From assembly GCA_020638155.1 (NCBI GenBank), contig JACKJB010000002.1:248001-312000 (forward strand): 64,000 nucleotides of DNA, written 5' to 3'. Within the stretch, counting starts at the first letter, position 1, and each line of letters begins with the position of its first letter. A model generated the notes under the pieces. The model worked only from the letters and a program-made list of their open reading frames with translations, was not told where the DNA came from and did not search any database. The translations under genes were made by a program, and so were the position numbers. Source of the stretch: Rhodospirillales bacterium. Lineage in GTDB: Bacteria; Pseudomonadota; Alphaproteobacteria; Micavibrionales; Micavibrionaceae. Positions 17,986-26,925 of this stretch are shown here, piece after piece.

Positions 17986-18462
17986 ATGAAAACACTGAAA
18001 TTCTTTACCATTCTGTCACTGGCCGTGATGATTTTATCTTATTCTTCAGTATCTTATGCTGAATCCAAGCCGTGGGTCTGGGGCTGGTGGGAGAGCCATT
18101 GGGACGGGCTTGATTTTATTCCGTACCAAAACGGCAAACATCCGCATAACAGCCAGTGGGATCACAGCAAATGGGAACCGCAGCACTGGGAAAGCCAGAA
18201 AGGCAGCGGGATGAAGATGGTTGACGGGTTTTACAAGGCCGATATCCTGCGGGGCCAGTATGTCGATGACGATATCCCGGTTCTGGAAGTCGGTCCGGCT
18301 TTTTACATGCTGGGCGGTCAGGAACAGCGCCGTGTTGTCTCTATGGTCGATTATGTGTTCGATATGACCGGCCGCAAGGAAAACGGTATGTTCCATCTGT
18401 ATGACTGGAAAACCAAAGAGCCGATCGGCGCTTACACAAAGTATGGGCTGCAGCTGCAATAA
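17986..18462 (+). CDS. Secreted protein of unknown function, Trp/His-rich
   Basis: A 158-residue protein with a clear Sec signal peptide (hydrophobic core about residues 7-22, cleavage likely after SYA at about 25). The mature N-terminus is notably rich in Trp and His (WVWGWWESHWDG and repeated HW/KWEP/QHWE). The C-terminal half looks like a small beta domain. The GGGGGA ribosome site before ATG 17986 is good. I cannot assign a family; His/Trp clustering can indicate metal or polymer binding, but this is a guess. Confidence 0.8.
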   Translation: MKTLKFFTILSLAVMILSYSSVSYAESKPWVWGWWESHWDGLDFIPYQNGKHPHNSQWDHSKWEPQHWESQKGSGMKMVDGFYKADILRGQYVDDDIPVLEVGPAFYMLGGQEQRRVVSMVDYVFDMTGRKENGMFHLYDWKTKEPIGAYTKYGLQLQ

Positions 18463-18469
18463 CGGATTC

Positions 18470-20248
18470 ATGACTGGACAGGCAAATTCACCGCATTCTG
18501 ATTCTGCGCTCGAGCATGCTTTACGGCTCTACCGGGAAGGGCGGCTTGATGATGCGCTGGCGGCGTTTAATCAGCTGATTGCCACTGAGCCGCAAAATGA
18601 TGAATTATACGCGCATGCGGCGCTGGTGATGCAGCAGGCGGGCAATGTCGGCGGCGCGGTTGAGTATTACGCGAAAGCTATATCGCTGAACCCGGATAAT
18701 GTTTCTTATAAGGACAGGCTGGCCGATGTTTTTGCGCGGACCGAGCTGTCGATGTTTCATCCGCAAATGAAGGCTCTGGTGCTTGATTGCCTGTTGACGC
18801 CGGGTATAGATCACCAAAAAATCATGCTGGCGTGGTTTTCGCTTTTTCGTCTCGATCCGGAATATAAACCGTTATGGGATGCGGCGCAGTTTGAGTCTTA
18901 TGATGATTTTGAAATTGCGCTGGAAGATTTCGATGATTATGAGGCTTTGGGGCAGCCGTATTTTCTTTTGGGATTGCAATATTTGCTGGTTGCCGATCCT
19001 GCGTTTGAACGGCTGGTGACATTTTTGCGGCGTTATTTCCTGGAGCAGATGACTGAGGAAATGCTCAGTGTTTTCCTGGATGATATTGCTGTGCCGCTGC
19101 TGTCTTCGTTGGCGCAGTATTTTTTCCGGACGGAATATTTGCCGGATGAGCATGAAGAAGAACGCGCTTTGCTGGCGAGCTGGGATGAGGATAGCGCCAG
19201 GGCGCATGCCTTGCGCGCCTGTTACCGGCCTTTATATCAGGATGAGCATGCCGATCATGCGGTAGCCGTGCTGCCGGACGCGGGGGATGAAGCGCGGACG
19301 CTTGTCGCTGTGCAGTTTGAGTCCTGGCAAGCGCAGCAAAAGATCAGGGCGGAGATTGAAACGCTGACCCCGGTCGATAATAAAGTCTCACAGGATGTAC
19401 GCGAACAGTATGAAGGCTTTCCTTATCCGCGCTGGCAAACGCTGGCTTCCAGTCTGTCTGCAGATAGATTAGAGAATTTTTTGACGCCGGAGATTTTTGC
19501 GCCTTTAAAAAAAGAAGGTGCGCAGATCCTTGTTGCCGGATGCGGCACCGGCCGGCAGGCGCTGGAGTACGGGGTTGCGTTCCCGCAGGCTGAGATCCTT
19601 GCGGTCGATCTGAGTTTATCGAGCCTTGCTTATGCGATCGATAAGCAGCGCGCGCGCGGGATTAATAACGTTCGTTTCGGGCAGGCTGATATCCTGGCGC
19701 TGCCGTCGCTGAACCAGTCCTTTGATCTGATTGTCAGCACAGGGGTGTTGCATCATATGGAAGACCCGCTGGCCGGATGGCAGGCGCTGGAGCGTTGTTT
19801 GAAACCGGGCGGGCTGATGCGGATCGCGCTGTATAGTTCTATCGCGCGGCAGTTCATTGTGCGCGGGCGGGATGTTATTGCGCGGGAAGGGTTTGGCAGT
19901 GATGCTGCCGGGATCAGAGCGTTTCGCCGTCATGCCGATGAACTTATGTCTGCAGAAGATATGGAGATTATCAGCAACACGCTTGATTATTACGCGATGT
20001 CCGAGTGCCGGGATATGCTGTTCCATGTGCAGGAGCATCAGTATGACCTGCTGCGGCTGCGGCAGGAGATTGATACGCTGGGGCTGGATTTCCTGAAATT
20101 TGAATTGCACCCGGCGATTATTGCGCAGTACCGGCAGGCCTTTGCACAGGATGAAAGCGCGACAGATTTATCGTGCTGGCATGCATTCGAGCAGCAAAAC
20201 CCGATGCTGTTCTTACAGATGTACCGGTTCTGGTGCAGGAAAAATTAA
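18470..20248 (+). CDS. TPR-containing SAM-dependent methyltransferase
   Basis: A 592-residue protein with N-terminal tetratricopeptide repeats (residues about 12-80, ALRLYREGRLDDALAAF and AVEYYAKAISLNPDN). A middle region about 200 residues long follows, then a class I methyltransferase domain with motif I LVAGCGTGRQALEY, motif II AEILAVDLS and the post-I segment VSTGVLHHMEDP. The substrate is unknown; the TPR part may bind a protein target. I used ATG 18470, seven bases after the previous stop, instead of a longer frame starting inside the upstream gene. Confidence 0.85.
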   Translation: MTGQANSPHSDSALEHALRLYREGRLDDALAAFNQLIATEPQNDELYAHAALVMQQAGNVGGAVEYYAKAISLNPDNVSYKDRLADVFARTELSMFHPQMKALVLDCLLTPGIDHQKIMLAWFSLFRLDPEYKPLWDAAQFESYDDFEIALEDFDDYEALGQPYFLLGLQYLLVADPAFERLVTFLRRYFLEQMTEEMLSVFLDDIAVPLLSSLAQYFFRTEYLPDEHEEERALLASWDEDSARAHALRACYRPLYQDEHADHAVAVLPDAGDEARTLVAVQFESWQAQQKIRAEIETLTPVDNKVSQDVREQYEGFPYPRWQTLASSLSADRLENFLTPEIFAPLKKEGAQILVAGCGTGRQALEYGVAFPQAEILAVDLSLSSLAYAIDKQRARGINNVRFGQADILALPSLNQSFDLIVSTGVLHHMEDPLAGWQALERCLKPGGLMRIALYSSIARQFIVRGRDVIAREGFGSDAAGIRAFRRHADELMSAEDMEIISNTLDYYAMSECRDMLFHVQEHQYDLLRLRQEIDTLGLDFLKFELHPAIIAQYRQAFAQDESATDLSCWHAFEQQNPMLFLQMYRFWCRKN

Positions 20249-20257
20249 GCGGAAAAA

Positions 20258-20794
20258 TTAGTGTAGTTTTGGCGGCTTCGGTATTTGCGGCTCTTCTGCC
20301 GGGGTGTCTTCTGCGGCCTGTTCTTTAGGCCTGTATTTATGCTCTTTGATAATATCTTCAGCGTTATTAATCGAGCTTTTGACCCAGTCGAGGACGGCGT
20401 CAAACGCACTGTGGAACGTATCGGGATCAGCATAGGGGGTGGCTTCAAAGGCGATTTCCAGGGCGGTGGTTCTAAACTCGTCGTCTTCTGCGGTCTGTTC
20501 GAGCGCATCATAGACCCGTGTCAGGAAATAACGTGCGACTTCTTCAGAAGAGCCTGTTTGGAACAGGCTTTGCAAAATTTCTTCGTTCTTTTCTACCTGC
20601 GGTATGACATCGTCGATCTGGGCAAGGAAAACCTGTACTAATGCCAGATATGCCGCATTACCGGATATCTTATCAACATCCGGCACCGTGCTTTGGATAT
20701 CTGCTTCGAAGTCCTGCGCGATGTTCTGATAATGCACGAATATGTCGGCACGGAACAACGCCAGATCGTTTTGTATGTCTTCTGTAATACTCAT
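20258..20794 (-). CDS. Conserved-looking hypothetical helical protein
   Basis: A 178-residue acidic, mostly helical soluble protein with no membrane segment or signal peptide. The C-terminal 25 residues are Pro/Glu/Lys-rich (EEPQIPKPPKLH) and probably disordered. I do not recognise a family. It is convergent with the methyltransferase gene, with only nine bases between the stops, and lies downstream of the minus-strand ilvC/EamA group. Confidence 0.7.
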   Translation of the reverse strand: MSITEDIQNDLALFRADIFVHYQNIAQDFEADIQSTVPDVDKISGNAAYLALVQVFLAQIDDVIPQVEKNEEILQSLFQTGSSEEVARYFLTRVYDALEQTAEDDEFRTTALEIAFEATPYADPDTFHSAFDAVLDWVKSSINNAEDIIKEHKYRPKEQAAEDTPAEEPQIPKPPKLH

Positions 20795-20821
20795 GCGCCA
20801 GCTTTAGCACGGTTTTTACTG

Positions 20822-21715
20822 TTATGGCAAGTTTTGCGCTTTGCGGCGTTTTTCCCGCGCCCAGATTAACAGGTTGCTGGCGACGATGATGGTGCCGCCG
20901 ATCCAGAACGGCAGGCCGGGCCAGTCACTAAACAGGACCCAGCCAAAGACGATCCCCCAGATGATCCCGGTATATTGCAGAGGGGACAGCGTTGCGGCGG
21001 GGGCCATGGTCATGGCATGGGTTTTCATGAATTGCTGCGCAGCCCCGGCGATACCGACTACGGTCAGGATCGCGACAGCATGGAAGGACGGCAGGTTGCC
21101 GATGAAAGGCATGAATAATCCTGTGGCGATGGTGCCGATCAGGATAAAGTAAAAAACCGTCGTCATCGGATTTTCGGTTTTGCCGAGATCGCGCAGGTAA
21201 ATCGAGACGGTGGCAACGGTGATGGCCGCACTGATTGCGAACAGGTAGCCGGTCAGGTTGCCGCCGCTGCCGGGCTGGACGATAATCAGGACGCCGATAA
21301 ATCCGGCGAGGATCGCGCTCCAACGGAACAGGCCGACCTGTTCTTTGAGGATCGGCACGGACAGGGCGGCGACGATGAGCGGGGACGTGTTAATCAGCAC
21401 GGTAGCATTGGCGACAGGCAGGTATTTATAGGCATAAAATACCAACGTGACGCTGAGCGTACCGACAAGGCCGCGAAAAATATGCGCGCCGGGTCTTTGG
21501 GTTTTTAAAACCTGCCAGTCTTTTTTGACCCCCAGATAGGCCAGCAGCCCGGCCATGATGACAAGGTTGCGGTAAAAAACGATTTCGACGGGGTGGTGTT
21601 CTTCACTGACCAGCTTGGCAAAGCTGTTCATCACGACGATTAAAAAAACCGCCGCCCCATACAGCATCATACCGGTGACGACAGGATGTTGTGATGGGGC
21701 GGCAGAATTCTTCAT
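20822..21715 (-). CDS. EamA/DMT-family membrane transporter
   Basis: A 297-residue protein with about ten hydrophobic helices in two related halves, the layout of drug/metabolite transporters of the EamA family. Typical segments are FYRNLVIMAGLLAYL, NATVLINTSPLIVAALS and the second-half PLQYTGIIWGIVFGW. The substrate is unknown; small-molecule or amino-acid export is usual for the family. It starts one base before the end of ilvC, so it is likely co-transcribed with it. A related transporter is at 37895-38785. Confidence 0.85.
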   Translation of the reverse strand: MKNSAAPSQHPVVTGMMLYGAAVFLIVVMNSFAKLVSEEHHPVEIVFYRNLVIMAGLLAYLGVKKDWQVLKTQRPGAHIFRGLVGTLSVTLVFYAYKYLPVANATVLINTSPLIVAALSVPILKEQVGLFRWSAILAGFIGVLIIVQPGSGGNLTGYLFAISAAITVATVSIYLRDLGKTENPMTTVFYFILIGTIATGLFMPFIGNLPSFHAVAILTVVGIAGAAQQFMKTHAMTMAPAATLSPLQYTGIIWGIVFGWVLFSDWPGLPFWIGGTIIVASNLLIWAREKRRKAQNLP

Positions 21716-21716
21716 G

Positions 21717-22778
21717 TCAGTTTTTAGATTTATCGACCAGTTTGTTCTTTGAAATCCATGGCATCATGCTGCGCAGGCGCGCGCCGACTTCTTCAATCGG
21801 GTGCGCTGCTTCGGTAGCACGTAATTCTTTCAGGCGGTTCAGCCCTTCTTTATTCCCGCCCATGAAGCTTTCGACGAATTTGCCGGACTGGATGTCAGAG
21901 AGGATGTTTTTCATCTCCGCTTTGACGTTGTCGTTAATGACACGCGGGCCGGAAACGTAATCGCCGTACTCGGCCGTGTTGGAGATCGAATAACGCATAT
22001 TGGCCATGCCGCCTTCATACAGCAGGTCAACGATCAGCTTGGTTTCGTGCAGGCATTCGAAATAGGCCATTTCCGGGGAATAGCCCGCTTCGACCAGCGT
22101 TTCAAATCCGGCCTGGATCAGGTGGGCCAGTCCGCCGCACAGTACGGCCTGTTCGCCGAACAAATCGGTTTCGCATTCTTCCTTGAAGGTGGTTTCGATG
22201 ATCCCGGCACGGCCGCCGCCAACGGCGCTGGCGTAGGCAAGAGCGAGCTCCATCGCTTGTCCGGTCGGGTTCTGGTAGACCGCAACCAGGCAGGGCACGC
22301 CGCCGCCGCGCTGATATTCGGAGCGTACCGTATGGCCGGGACCTTTGGGAGCGATCATGAAAACATCGAGATCTTCGCGCGGTTTAATCAGACCGAAATG
22401 GATGTTCAGGCCGTGGGCGAAAGCGATCGCCGCGCCCGGCTTCATATTTTCTGCCAGGTGATCTTCGTATAAATCGGCTTGAAGCTCATCCGGGACCAGG
22501 ATCATGACGATGTCCGCTTCGGCAGCGGCCTTGTCCGGGCTCATGACGGTGAAGCCTGCCGCTTCGGCTTTTGGCGCGGAGCCGGAGCCTTCACGCAGGC
22601 CGATGATGACGTTTTCGACGCCGCTGTCCTTGATGTTCTGGGCGTGGGCATGACCTTGCGAGCCGTAGCCGATGACGGCGACGGTCTTGCTTTTGATGAG
22701 GTCTAAATTGGCGTCTTTATCGTAATAAACACGTAAATTGCTTTGCTCTGTGGTATGAGCTGCTTCTGTTTGAGACAT
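21717..22778 (-). CDS. ilvC: Ketol-acid reductoisomerase
   Basis: IlvC converts acetohydroxy acids to dihydroxy acids in valine, leucine and isoleucine synthesis using NADPH and Mg2+. The 353-residue product has the Rossmann motif VAVIGYGSQGHAHA near residue 33, the MIAPKGPGHTVR segment, and the metal-site segments DLFGEQAVLCGG and ECLHETKLIVDLLYEGG. It is a class I enzyme by length. The gene is about 1 kb from ilvN with two unrelated small genes between. Confidence 0.96.
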   Translation of the reverse strand: MSQTEAAHTTEQSNLRVYYDKDANLDLIKSKTVAVIGYGSQGHAHAQNIKDSGVENVIIGLREGSGSAPKAEAAGFTVMSPDKAAAEADIVMILVPDELQADLYEDHLAENMKPGAAIAFAHGLNIHFGLIKPREDLDVFMIAPKGPGHTVRSEYQRGGGVPCLVAVYQNPTGQAMELALAYASAVGGGRAGIIETTFKEECETDLFGEQAVLCGGLAHLIQAGFETLVEAGYSPEMAYFECLHETKLIVDLLYEGGMANMRYSISNTAEYGDYVSGPRVINDNVKAEMKNILSDIQSGKFVESFMGGNKEGLNRLKELRATEAAHPIEEVGARLRSMMPWISKNKLVDKSKN

Positions 22779-22925
22779 GGGTTTTCCTCTTTTTCCGCTT
22801 CGTTTTGTGTCGCAGCAAACTATAGACTCTTGTTCCTCAAATTTTAAGAAATAAATCTTGTTTTTTCATAATTTTCCGCCTATAAGGCGCTGAGTTTTGC
22901 TTTATCGTTCTTTAAGGAGTTTTTT

Positions 22926-23357
22926 ATGGGTGTTCAGGATGGCCGCGTCTATGTTGTCTATGCTTTTGCTGCGGATCGTTATCAGGCCGTGAAAGTGCCT
23001 AAATCAGTTTCCGCGGCGCAAATTCATGCTGCGATTGCCGGTTATGAGAATGATGAAAATCGCTCCGGCCGCCGCTGGAAAGCACATATCGAGCCGGGCA
23101 GCTTTAACATTTTCAGAGTGCCGGATGCCGACGATGCGGCGCAGGCTGTCGATATAGCGAAAGCCAGGGGGCTGCGTTACGAACCGAAGCCGGTCGTGCT
23201 GGCCCGTTATCAGGAGCAGCTTCAAAGGGAAGCCGCGGCCCTTGACCGGCTTTTCAAAGCGGCGGGCAAACAGAAACCCGGCAGCACACCGTTCGATGGT
23301 GCGGATTTTATGGATGGGCTGTTCGGCGACCTGTTTAAAGGTGGACCCAAGCGTTAG
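22926..23357 (+). CDS. Hypothetical 143-residue protein
   Basis: A small soluble protein starting MGVQDGRVYVVYAFAADRY with a strong AAGGAG ribosome site before ATG 22926. It contains a basic-acidic mixed middle part, a helix (LARYQEQLQREAAALDRLF) and a Gly/Pro-rich end. I do not recognise the family. It is divergent from ilvC and convergent with the lipoprotein gene at 23369, with only 11 bases between the stops. Confidence 0.75.
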   Translation: MGVQDGRVYVVYAFAADRYQAVKVPKSVSAAQIHAAIAGYENDENRSGRRWKAHIEPGSFNIFRVPDADDAAQAVDIAKARGLRYEPKPVVLARYQEQLQREAAALDRLFKAAGKQKPGSTPFDGADFMDGLFGDLFKGGPKR

Positions 23358-23368
23358 GGCCTTACACT

Positions 23369-23794
23369 TTAATTTTCGTACAGTGCCTTGCGGACGGCTT
23401 CGTTCAGCTTGATATGGTCCTGCGCATCGCCGAGGATTTCGTTGCCGGCTTTGCCGTATACCTGTCCGTCAACAATGACCTGGTGGATTGACGCGGTGAA
23501 ATTCGAGTTCATAAAGCCGAAGCCTTCCTGGAAGACGCATTCATAATCATATTGTGTTTCCAGCCAGCCATCCATCACAATGGAATGGATTGTCACATGC
23601 CGGAAATCAGGACCTTCCGGTGAGGCTGTGAAGTCGGTGCTTGATACTTTTTCGACATGCTGGCCTTCGGGCAGGAACACGTTGACGGCGGCCTGGCAGG
23701 CTTTTGTGAGCTTGGCATCTGCCTGTTCACGGTTGACGCAGCCGGTTAGGACGAGCGTTGATAAGGCGATGATGACGAGTAATGATTGTTTCAT
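23369..23794 (-). CDS. Putative small lipoprotein
   Basis: A 141-residue protein with a lipoprotein signal peptide (hydrophobic residues 4-17, lipobox LTGC at 16-19) followed by a compact domain with two further cysteines that may pair. It should be anchored by lipid to a membrane facing the periplasm. The function is unknown. Its start overlaps the end of ilvN by four bases, so it is likely translated from the same mRNA. Confidence 0.8.
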   Translation of the reverse strand: MKQSLLVIIALSTLVLTGCVNREQADAKLTKACQAAVNVFLPEGQHVEKVSSTDFTASPEGPDFRHVTIHSIVMDGWLETQYDYECVFQEGFGFMNSNFTASIHQVIVDGQVYGKAGNEILGDAQDHIKLNEAVRKALYEN

Positions 23795-24363
23795 GATGCT
23801 TTTTTCTCCCTTGAATTCAGGCCGATGACGGCGGCGGACCCGCGGGCAATGGCGGCAGCGCCTGTGCGGCTGACATCAACGATGCCGAGCGGTTCCATCA
23901 AATCAATAAAGGCATTTACTTTTTCGGCTGTGCCGGTGACTTCGAAAATGAAGGATTCCAGCGTGCTATCGACGACGCGGGCGCGGAAGATATCGGCGAT
24001 CCGCAGGGCTTCGATGCGCTTGTCGCCTTTGCCGCTGACTTTGACCAGCGCCAGTTCACGCTCGACGAACGGGCTTTCGATCGTCAGGTCGGACACTTTG
24101 CGGACCGGGACGATGCGGCCCAACTGGTTTTTAATCTGTTCAATGACCATCGGCGTACCGGAGCAGACCAGCGTAATACGGGATAAATGCTCGGCCCGGT
24201 TGACTTCGGCAACGGTCAGGCTGTCGATGTTATAACCGCGCCCTGCGAACAGGCCGATGACGCGGGCCAATACGCCCGGTTCGTTATCGACCAGCACCGC
24301 CAGCGTGTGGGTTGCCACCGCTTCTTCGGCCGGGCCTGTGCCGTATACGCTTTGTGAAGACAT
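23791..24363 (-). CDS. ilvN: Acetolactate synthase small (regulatory) subunit
   Basis: The small subunit stimulates acetolactate synthase and gives feedback inhibition by branched-chain amino acids. The 190-residue product has an N-terminal ACT domain (TLAVLVDNEPGVLARVIGLFAGRGYNIDSLTV, written in the conserved family form) and a second ACT-like C-terminal domain. It is often named ilvH in other genomes. The gene is separated from ilvB by about 400 bases of repeat DNA and one possible small ORF, which is unusual. Confidence 0.94.
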   Translation of the reverse strand: MSSQSVYGTGPAEEAVATHTLAVLVDNEPGVLARVIGLFAGRGYNIDSLTVAEVNRAEHLSRITLVCSGTPMVIEQIKNQLGRIVPVRKVSDLTIESPFVERELALVKVSGKGDKRIEALRIADIFRARVVDSTLESFIFEVTGTAEKVNAFIDLMEPLGIVDVSRTGAAAIARGSAAVIGLNSREKKAS

Positions 24364-24454
24364 CGCTTTTTTCCTTCTCTACTTAGGTTTTACTGTGGTT
24401 TTCCGGGGGTGTCCAGCGTGTTGTTTGGGGGCTTTGGTACGTTGTATGCCTTTA

Positions 24455-24605
24455 CCACGAAGGACACGAAAATCATGAAGAGTCCTTTCCCCTTTTGTCA
24501 TCCCGAGCGTAGCCGAGGGATCTTCGTATTTGGCCATCGGGAAAGATTTCTCCGCTTCGCGTTCGGAATGACAGTTTTTTATGGGACTCTTCGTGTCCTT
24601 CGTGG
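24455..24605. repeat. Nested palindromic repeat between ilvN and ilvB
   Basis: The outer arms 24455-24470 (CCACGAAGGACACGAA) and 24590-24605 are perfectly complementary over 16 bases. The arm then continues after an 8-base bulge as AGAGTCC/GGACTCT (24479-24485, 24584-24590). The core at 24497-24572 begins GTCATCCCGAG and ends CGGAATGAC, and carries further inverted pairs (GGGATCTTCG and CGAAAGATTTC). The core resembles that of the elements at 37167 and 54641. A transcript would fold into one long hairpin within an ilv operon mRNA. Confidence 0.7.
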
Positions 24606-24613
24606 CCCAATTT

Positions 24614-24757
24614 TTAGGGTGCCGCGCTCTGTGTTTGATGTTCATCAATGATCGGATGCCGTTTGGCATAATGGATCATGCCGATATAAACCGCATAGAT
24701 GAAGATGATATAAAGCGTAATCAGCTTCCATTGTTTCGGGACGCGGGAGAACGGCAC
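24614..24757 (-). CDS. Possible 47-residue single-pass membrane protein after ilvB
   Basis: A small frame starting at GTG 24757, five bases after the ilvB stop, and ending at TAA 24614-24616. The product has one likely membrane segment (LITLYIIFIYAVYIGMIHY) flanked by basic residues, and a polar C-terminal tail. The close spacing to ilvB and the clean amphipathic layout support it, but there is no strong ribosome site and no family I know. It may be a chance frame. Confidence 0.4.
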   Translation of the reverse strand: MPFSRVPKQWKLITLYIIFIYAVYIGMIHYAKRHPIIDEHQTQSAAP

Positions 24758-24762
24758 GGCGA

Positions 24763-26625
24763 TCAGACCAGCTTTTTATCAAACTTCCCGGCATCCGGGG
24801 CGAGGATCATTTCATTATGCGCCTTGCCGGACGGGATCATCGGGAAGCAGTTTTCTTTCGGATCGACATTGATATCCACCACGGTCACCCGGTCTGTTTT
24901 GGTCATTTCCTTGATGACTTTGTCCAGATCGTCGGTTTTGTTCGCCCGCAGGCCGATCCCGCCGTAGGCTTCGGCCAGTTTGACGAAATCGGGCAGGGAT
25001 TCGGAATAGCTGTGGGAGTAGCGCTCGCCATGCAGCAATTCCTGCCACTGGCGGACCATGCCCATCCACTGGTTGTTCATGATAAAGATTTTGACCGGCA
25101 GCTTGTATTGCATGGCGGTGGCCAGTTCCTGGATATTCATCTGGATGCTGGCTTCCCCGGCGACGTCGATCACCAGTGCCTTGGGGTGGGCGATCTGCGT
25201 ACCGATCGCAGCCGGCAGGCCGTAGCCCATCGTGCCCAGTCCGCCGCTGGTCATGAAACGGTTGGGCTTGGTGAAGGGCAGGAACTGCGCCGCCCACATC
25301 TGGTGCTGGCCGACTTCGGTGGTGATATAAACATCATCGCGGCCTTTGATATGGTGCTGCAGCCGTTCCAGCGCGTATTGCGGCTTGATGACATCGCCGA
25401 GCTGGCGGTAGTGCAGGCATTTGACCTTGCGCCATTTCTCGATCCGGTCCCACCAGCGGCCCAGTTCGGCCTTGCGCGGGTTGCATTTCTTGTCTTTCCA
25501 GACTTTCATCATCGCTTCGATCGCCAGCCCGGCATCGGCGATGACCGGCAAATCGACGCGGACATTTTTGTTGATCGAACTGGCGTCAATATCAACGTGG
25601 ATCTTGTAGGCGTTCGGGGCGAAGCCGTCGATGCTGCCGGTGACCCGGTCATCAAAGCGCGCGCCGATACAGATCATCACATCGCACTGATGCATGGCGT
25701 GGTTGGCCTCAAAAGTACCGTGCATGCCGAGCATGCCGAGCCATTGCTTGTCAGTTGCCGGGTATGCGCCAAGGCCCATTAAGGTGCTGGTGATCGGGAA
25801 GCCTGTCATTTTGACGAACTTGGTCAGTAGTTCGGAGGCTTTTGGGCCAGCATTGATGATGCCGCCACCGGTATAAAAGACCGGCTTTTTGGCTTTGGCA
25901 ATGATATTGATCGCGTGTTCGATGTCTTTAATGTTCGGCTTGACCGTGGGTTGGTACACCCGGAATTCTTTCTGACCGGGCTTTTTGTAGGTACCTTCGG
26001 CGAACTGAACGTCTTTGGGAATGTCGATCAGCACAGGGCCGGGGCGGCCGGTCTTGGCAACGTGGAAGGCTTCGTGCACGGCATCGGCCAGCCTGTTCAC
26101 ATCACGGACCAGCGTATTATGCTTGGTGCAGGGGCGTGTAATCCCGGTCGTATCGGCTTCCTGGAAGGCGTCATTACCGATCAGGAAGGTTGGCACCTGT
26201 CCGGACAGGCAGACAACCGGAATGGAATCCAGCAGCGCATCGGTCAGCCCGGTCACCGCATTGGTTGCACCGGGGCCGGATGTGACAAGGAAACAGCCGA
26301 CTTTGCCGGTCGAGCGGGCATAGCCTTCGGCAGCGTGGGCGGCGGCCTGTTCGTGGCGCACGAGGATATGGCGGATTTTTTTCGTTTTAAACAGCTCGTC
26401 ATAAATCGGCAGGACCGCGCCGCCGGGATAACCGAAGATCGTATCGACCCCGTTATCGATCAAGGCCTGGATGATGATTTCACTGCCGGTCATGGGCTTG
26501 TTGGCCGGGCGGGCTGCGGCAGACACGGTTTGTTTTTTGCCGCTCTGCGGGACCGGTTTTGCCGTGTTGGGGGTGCTCTTCTTATCCGAATCCTGCCGGG
26601 ATTTGGTTTTCGATTTGCCAGTCAT
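24763..26625 (-). CDS. ilvB: Acetolactate synthase large subunit
   Basis: This ThDP-dependent enzyme makes acetolactate or acetohydroxybutyrate, the first common step to branched-chain amino acids. The 620-residue product has the N-terminal motif GYPGGAVLPIYD with the catalytic Glu in VRHEQAAAHAAEGYAR (shown up to 16 residues), and the C-terminal ThDP-binding region VIDVAGEASIQMNIQ with MNNQWMGMVRQW. A Lys/Ser/Pro-rich extension of about 45 residues precedes the enzyme. I kept ATG 26625 because an AGAGGAT ribosome site lies at good distance; an internal ATG at 26490 would give the usual family start. Confidence 0.94.
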   Translation of the reverse strand: MTGKSKTKSRQDSDKKSTPNTAKPVPQSGKKQTVSAAARPANKPMTGSEIIIQALIDNGVDTIFGYPGGAVLPIYDELFKTKKIRHILVRHEQAAAHAAEGYARSTGKVGCFLVTSGPGATNAVTGLTDALLDSIPVVCLSGQVPTFLIGNDAFQEADTTGITRPCTKHNTLVRDVNRLADAVHEAFHVAKTGRPGPVLIDIPKDVQFAEGTYKKPGQKEFRVYQPTVKPNIKDIEHAINIIAKAKKPVFYTGGGIINAGPKASELLTKFVKMTGFPITSTLMGLGAYPATDKQWLGMLGMHGTFEANHAMHQCDVMICIGARFDDRVTGSIDGFAPNAYKIHVDIDASSINKNVRVDLPVIADAGLAIEAMMKVWKDKKCNPRKAELGRWWDRIEKWRKVKCLHYRQLGDVIKPQYALERLQHHIKGRDDVYITTEVGQHQMWAAQFLPFTKPNRFMTSGGLGTMGYGLPAAIGTQIAHPKALVIDVAGEASIQMNIQELATAMQYKLPVKIFIMNNQWMGMVRQWQELLHGERYSHSYSESLPDFVKLAEAYGGIGLRANKTDDLDKVIKEMTKTDRVTVVDINVDPKENCFPMIPSGKAHNEMILAPDAGKFDKKLV

Positions 26626-26925
26626 TTTATCCTCTTAGATTGCCGTTCTCGTAAAAATAATGGCGGTCAAAAAATAGCGGCCCTTCAAAAAATATAGCCC
26701 TGGGCGTGTTTTACGCTGCGGGCTGAAGGCTTACAACGGGGCTTTTTGGTGCCCCTTTTCACACTATAGTACCACCATTTGTCCGTTTTTTCCGGAATTG
26801 ATCTCACTTTAGCTAAATTTTGTGCAGTGTGTCAATTACTAAAGCAATTTAATTTCAATATTTGAAACAAAATTATATTTTTCTTGTTATATTTTGCGAT
26901 GCTGATATGCCATAAAAGCATGGCT
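26626..26925. other. ilvB leader and miaA-ilvB gap
   Basis: About 300 bases without a gene. The part near 26820-26890 is very AT-rich. A short hairpin GGGGC/GCCCC (26738-26742 with 26751-26755) lies in the middle. On the minus strand I see no leader peptide rich in Leu, Ile or Val codons, so classical ilv attenuation is not supported. A promoter for ilvB is expected here, but I cannot fix its position. Confidence 0.4.

Noticed and set aside
24817..25782. 321-residue plus-strand ORF opposite ilvB
   Set aside because: It is a shadow of ilvB, which has full family support.
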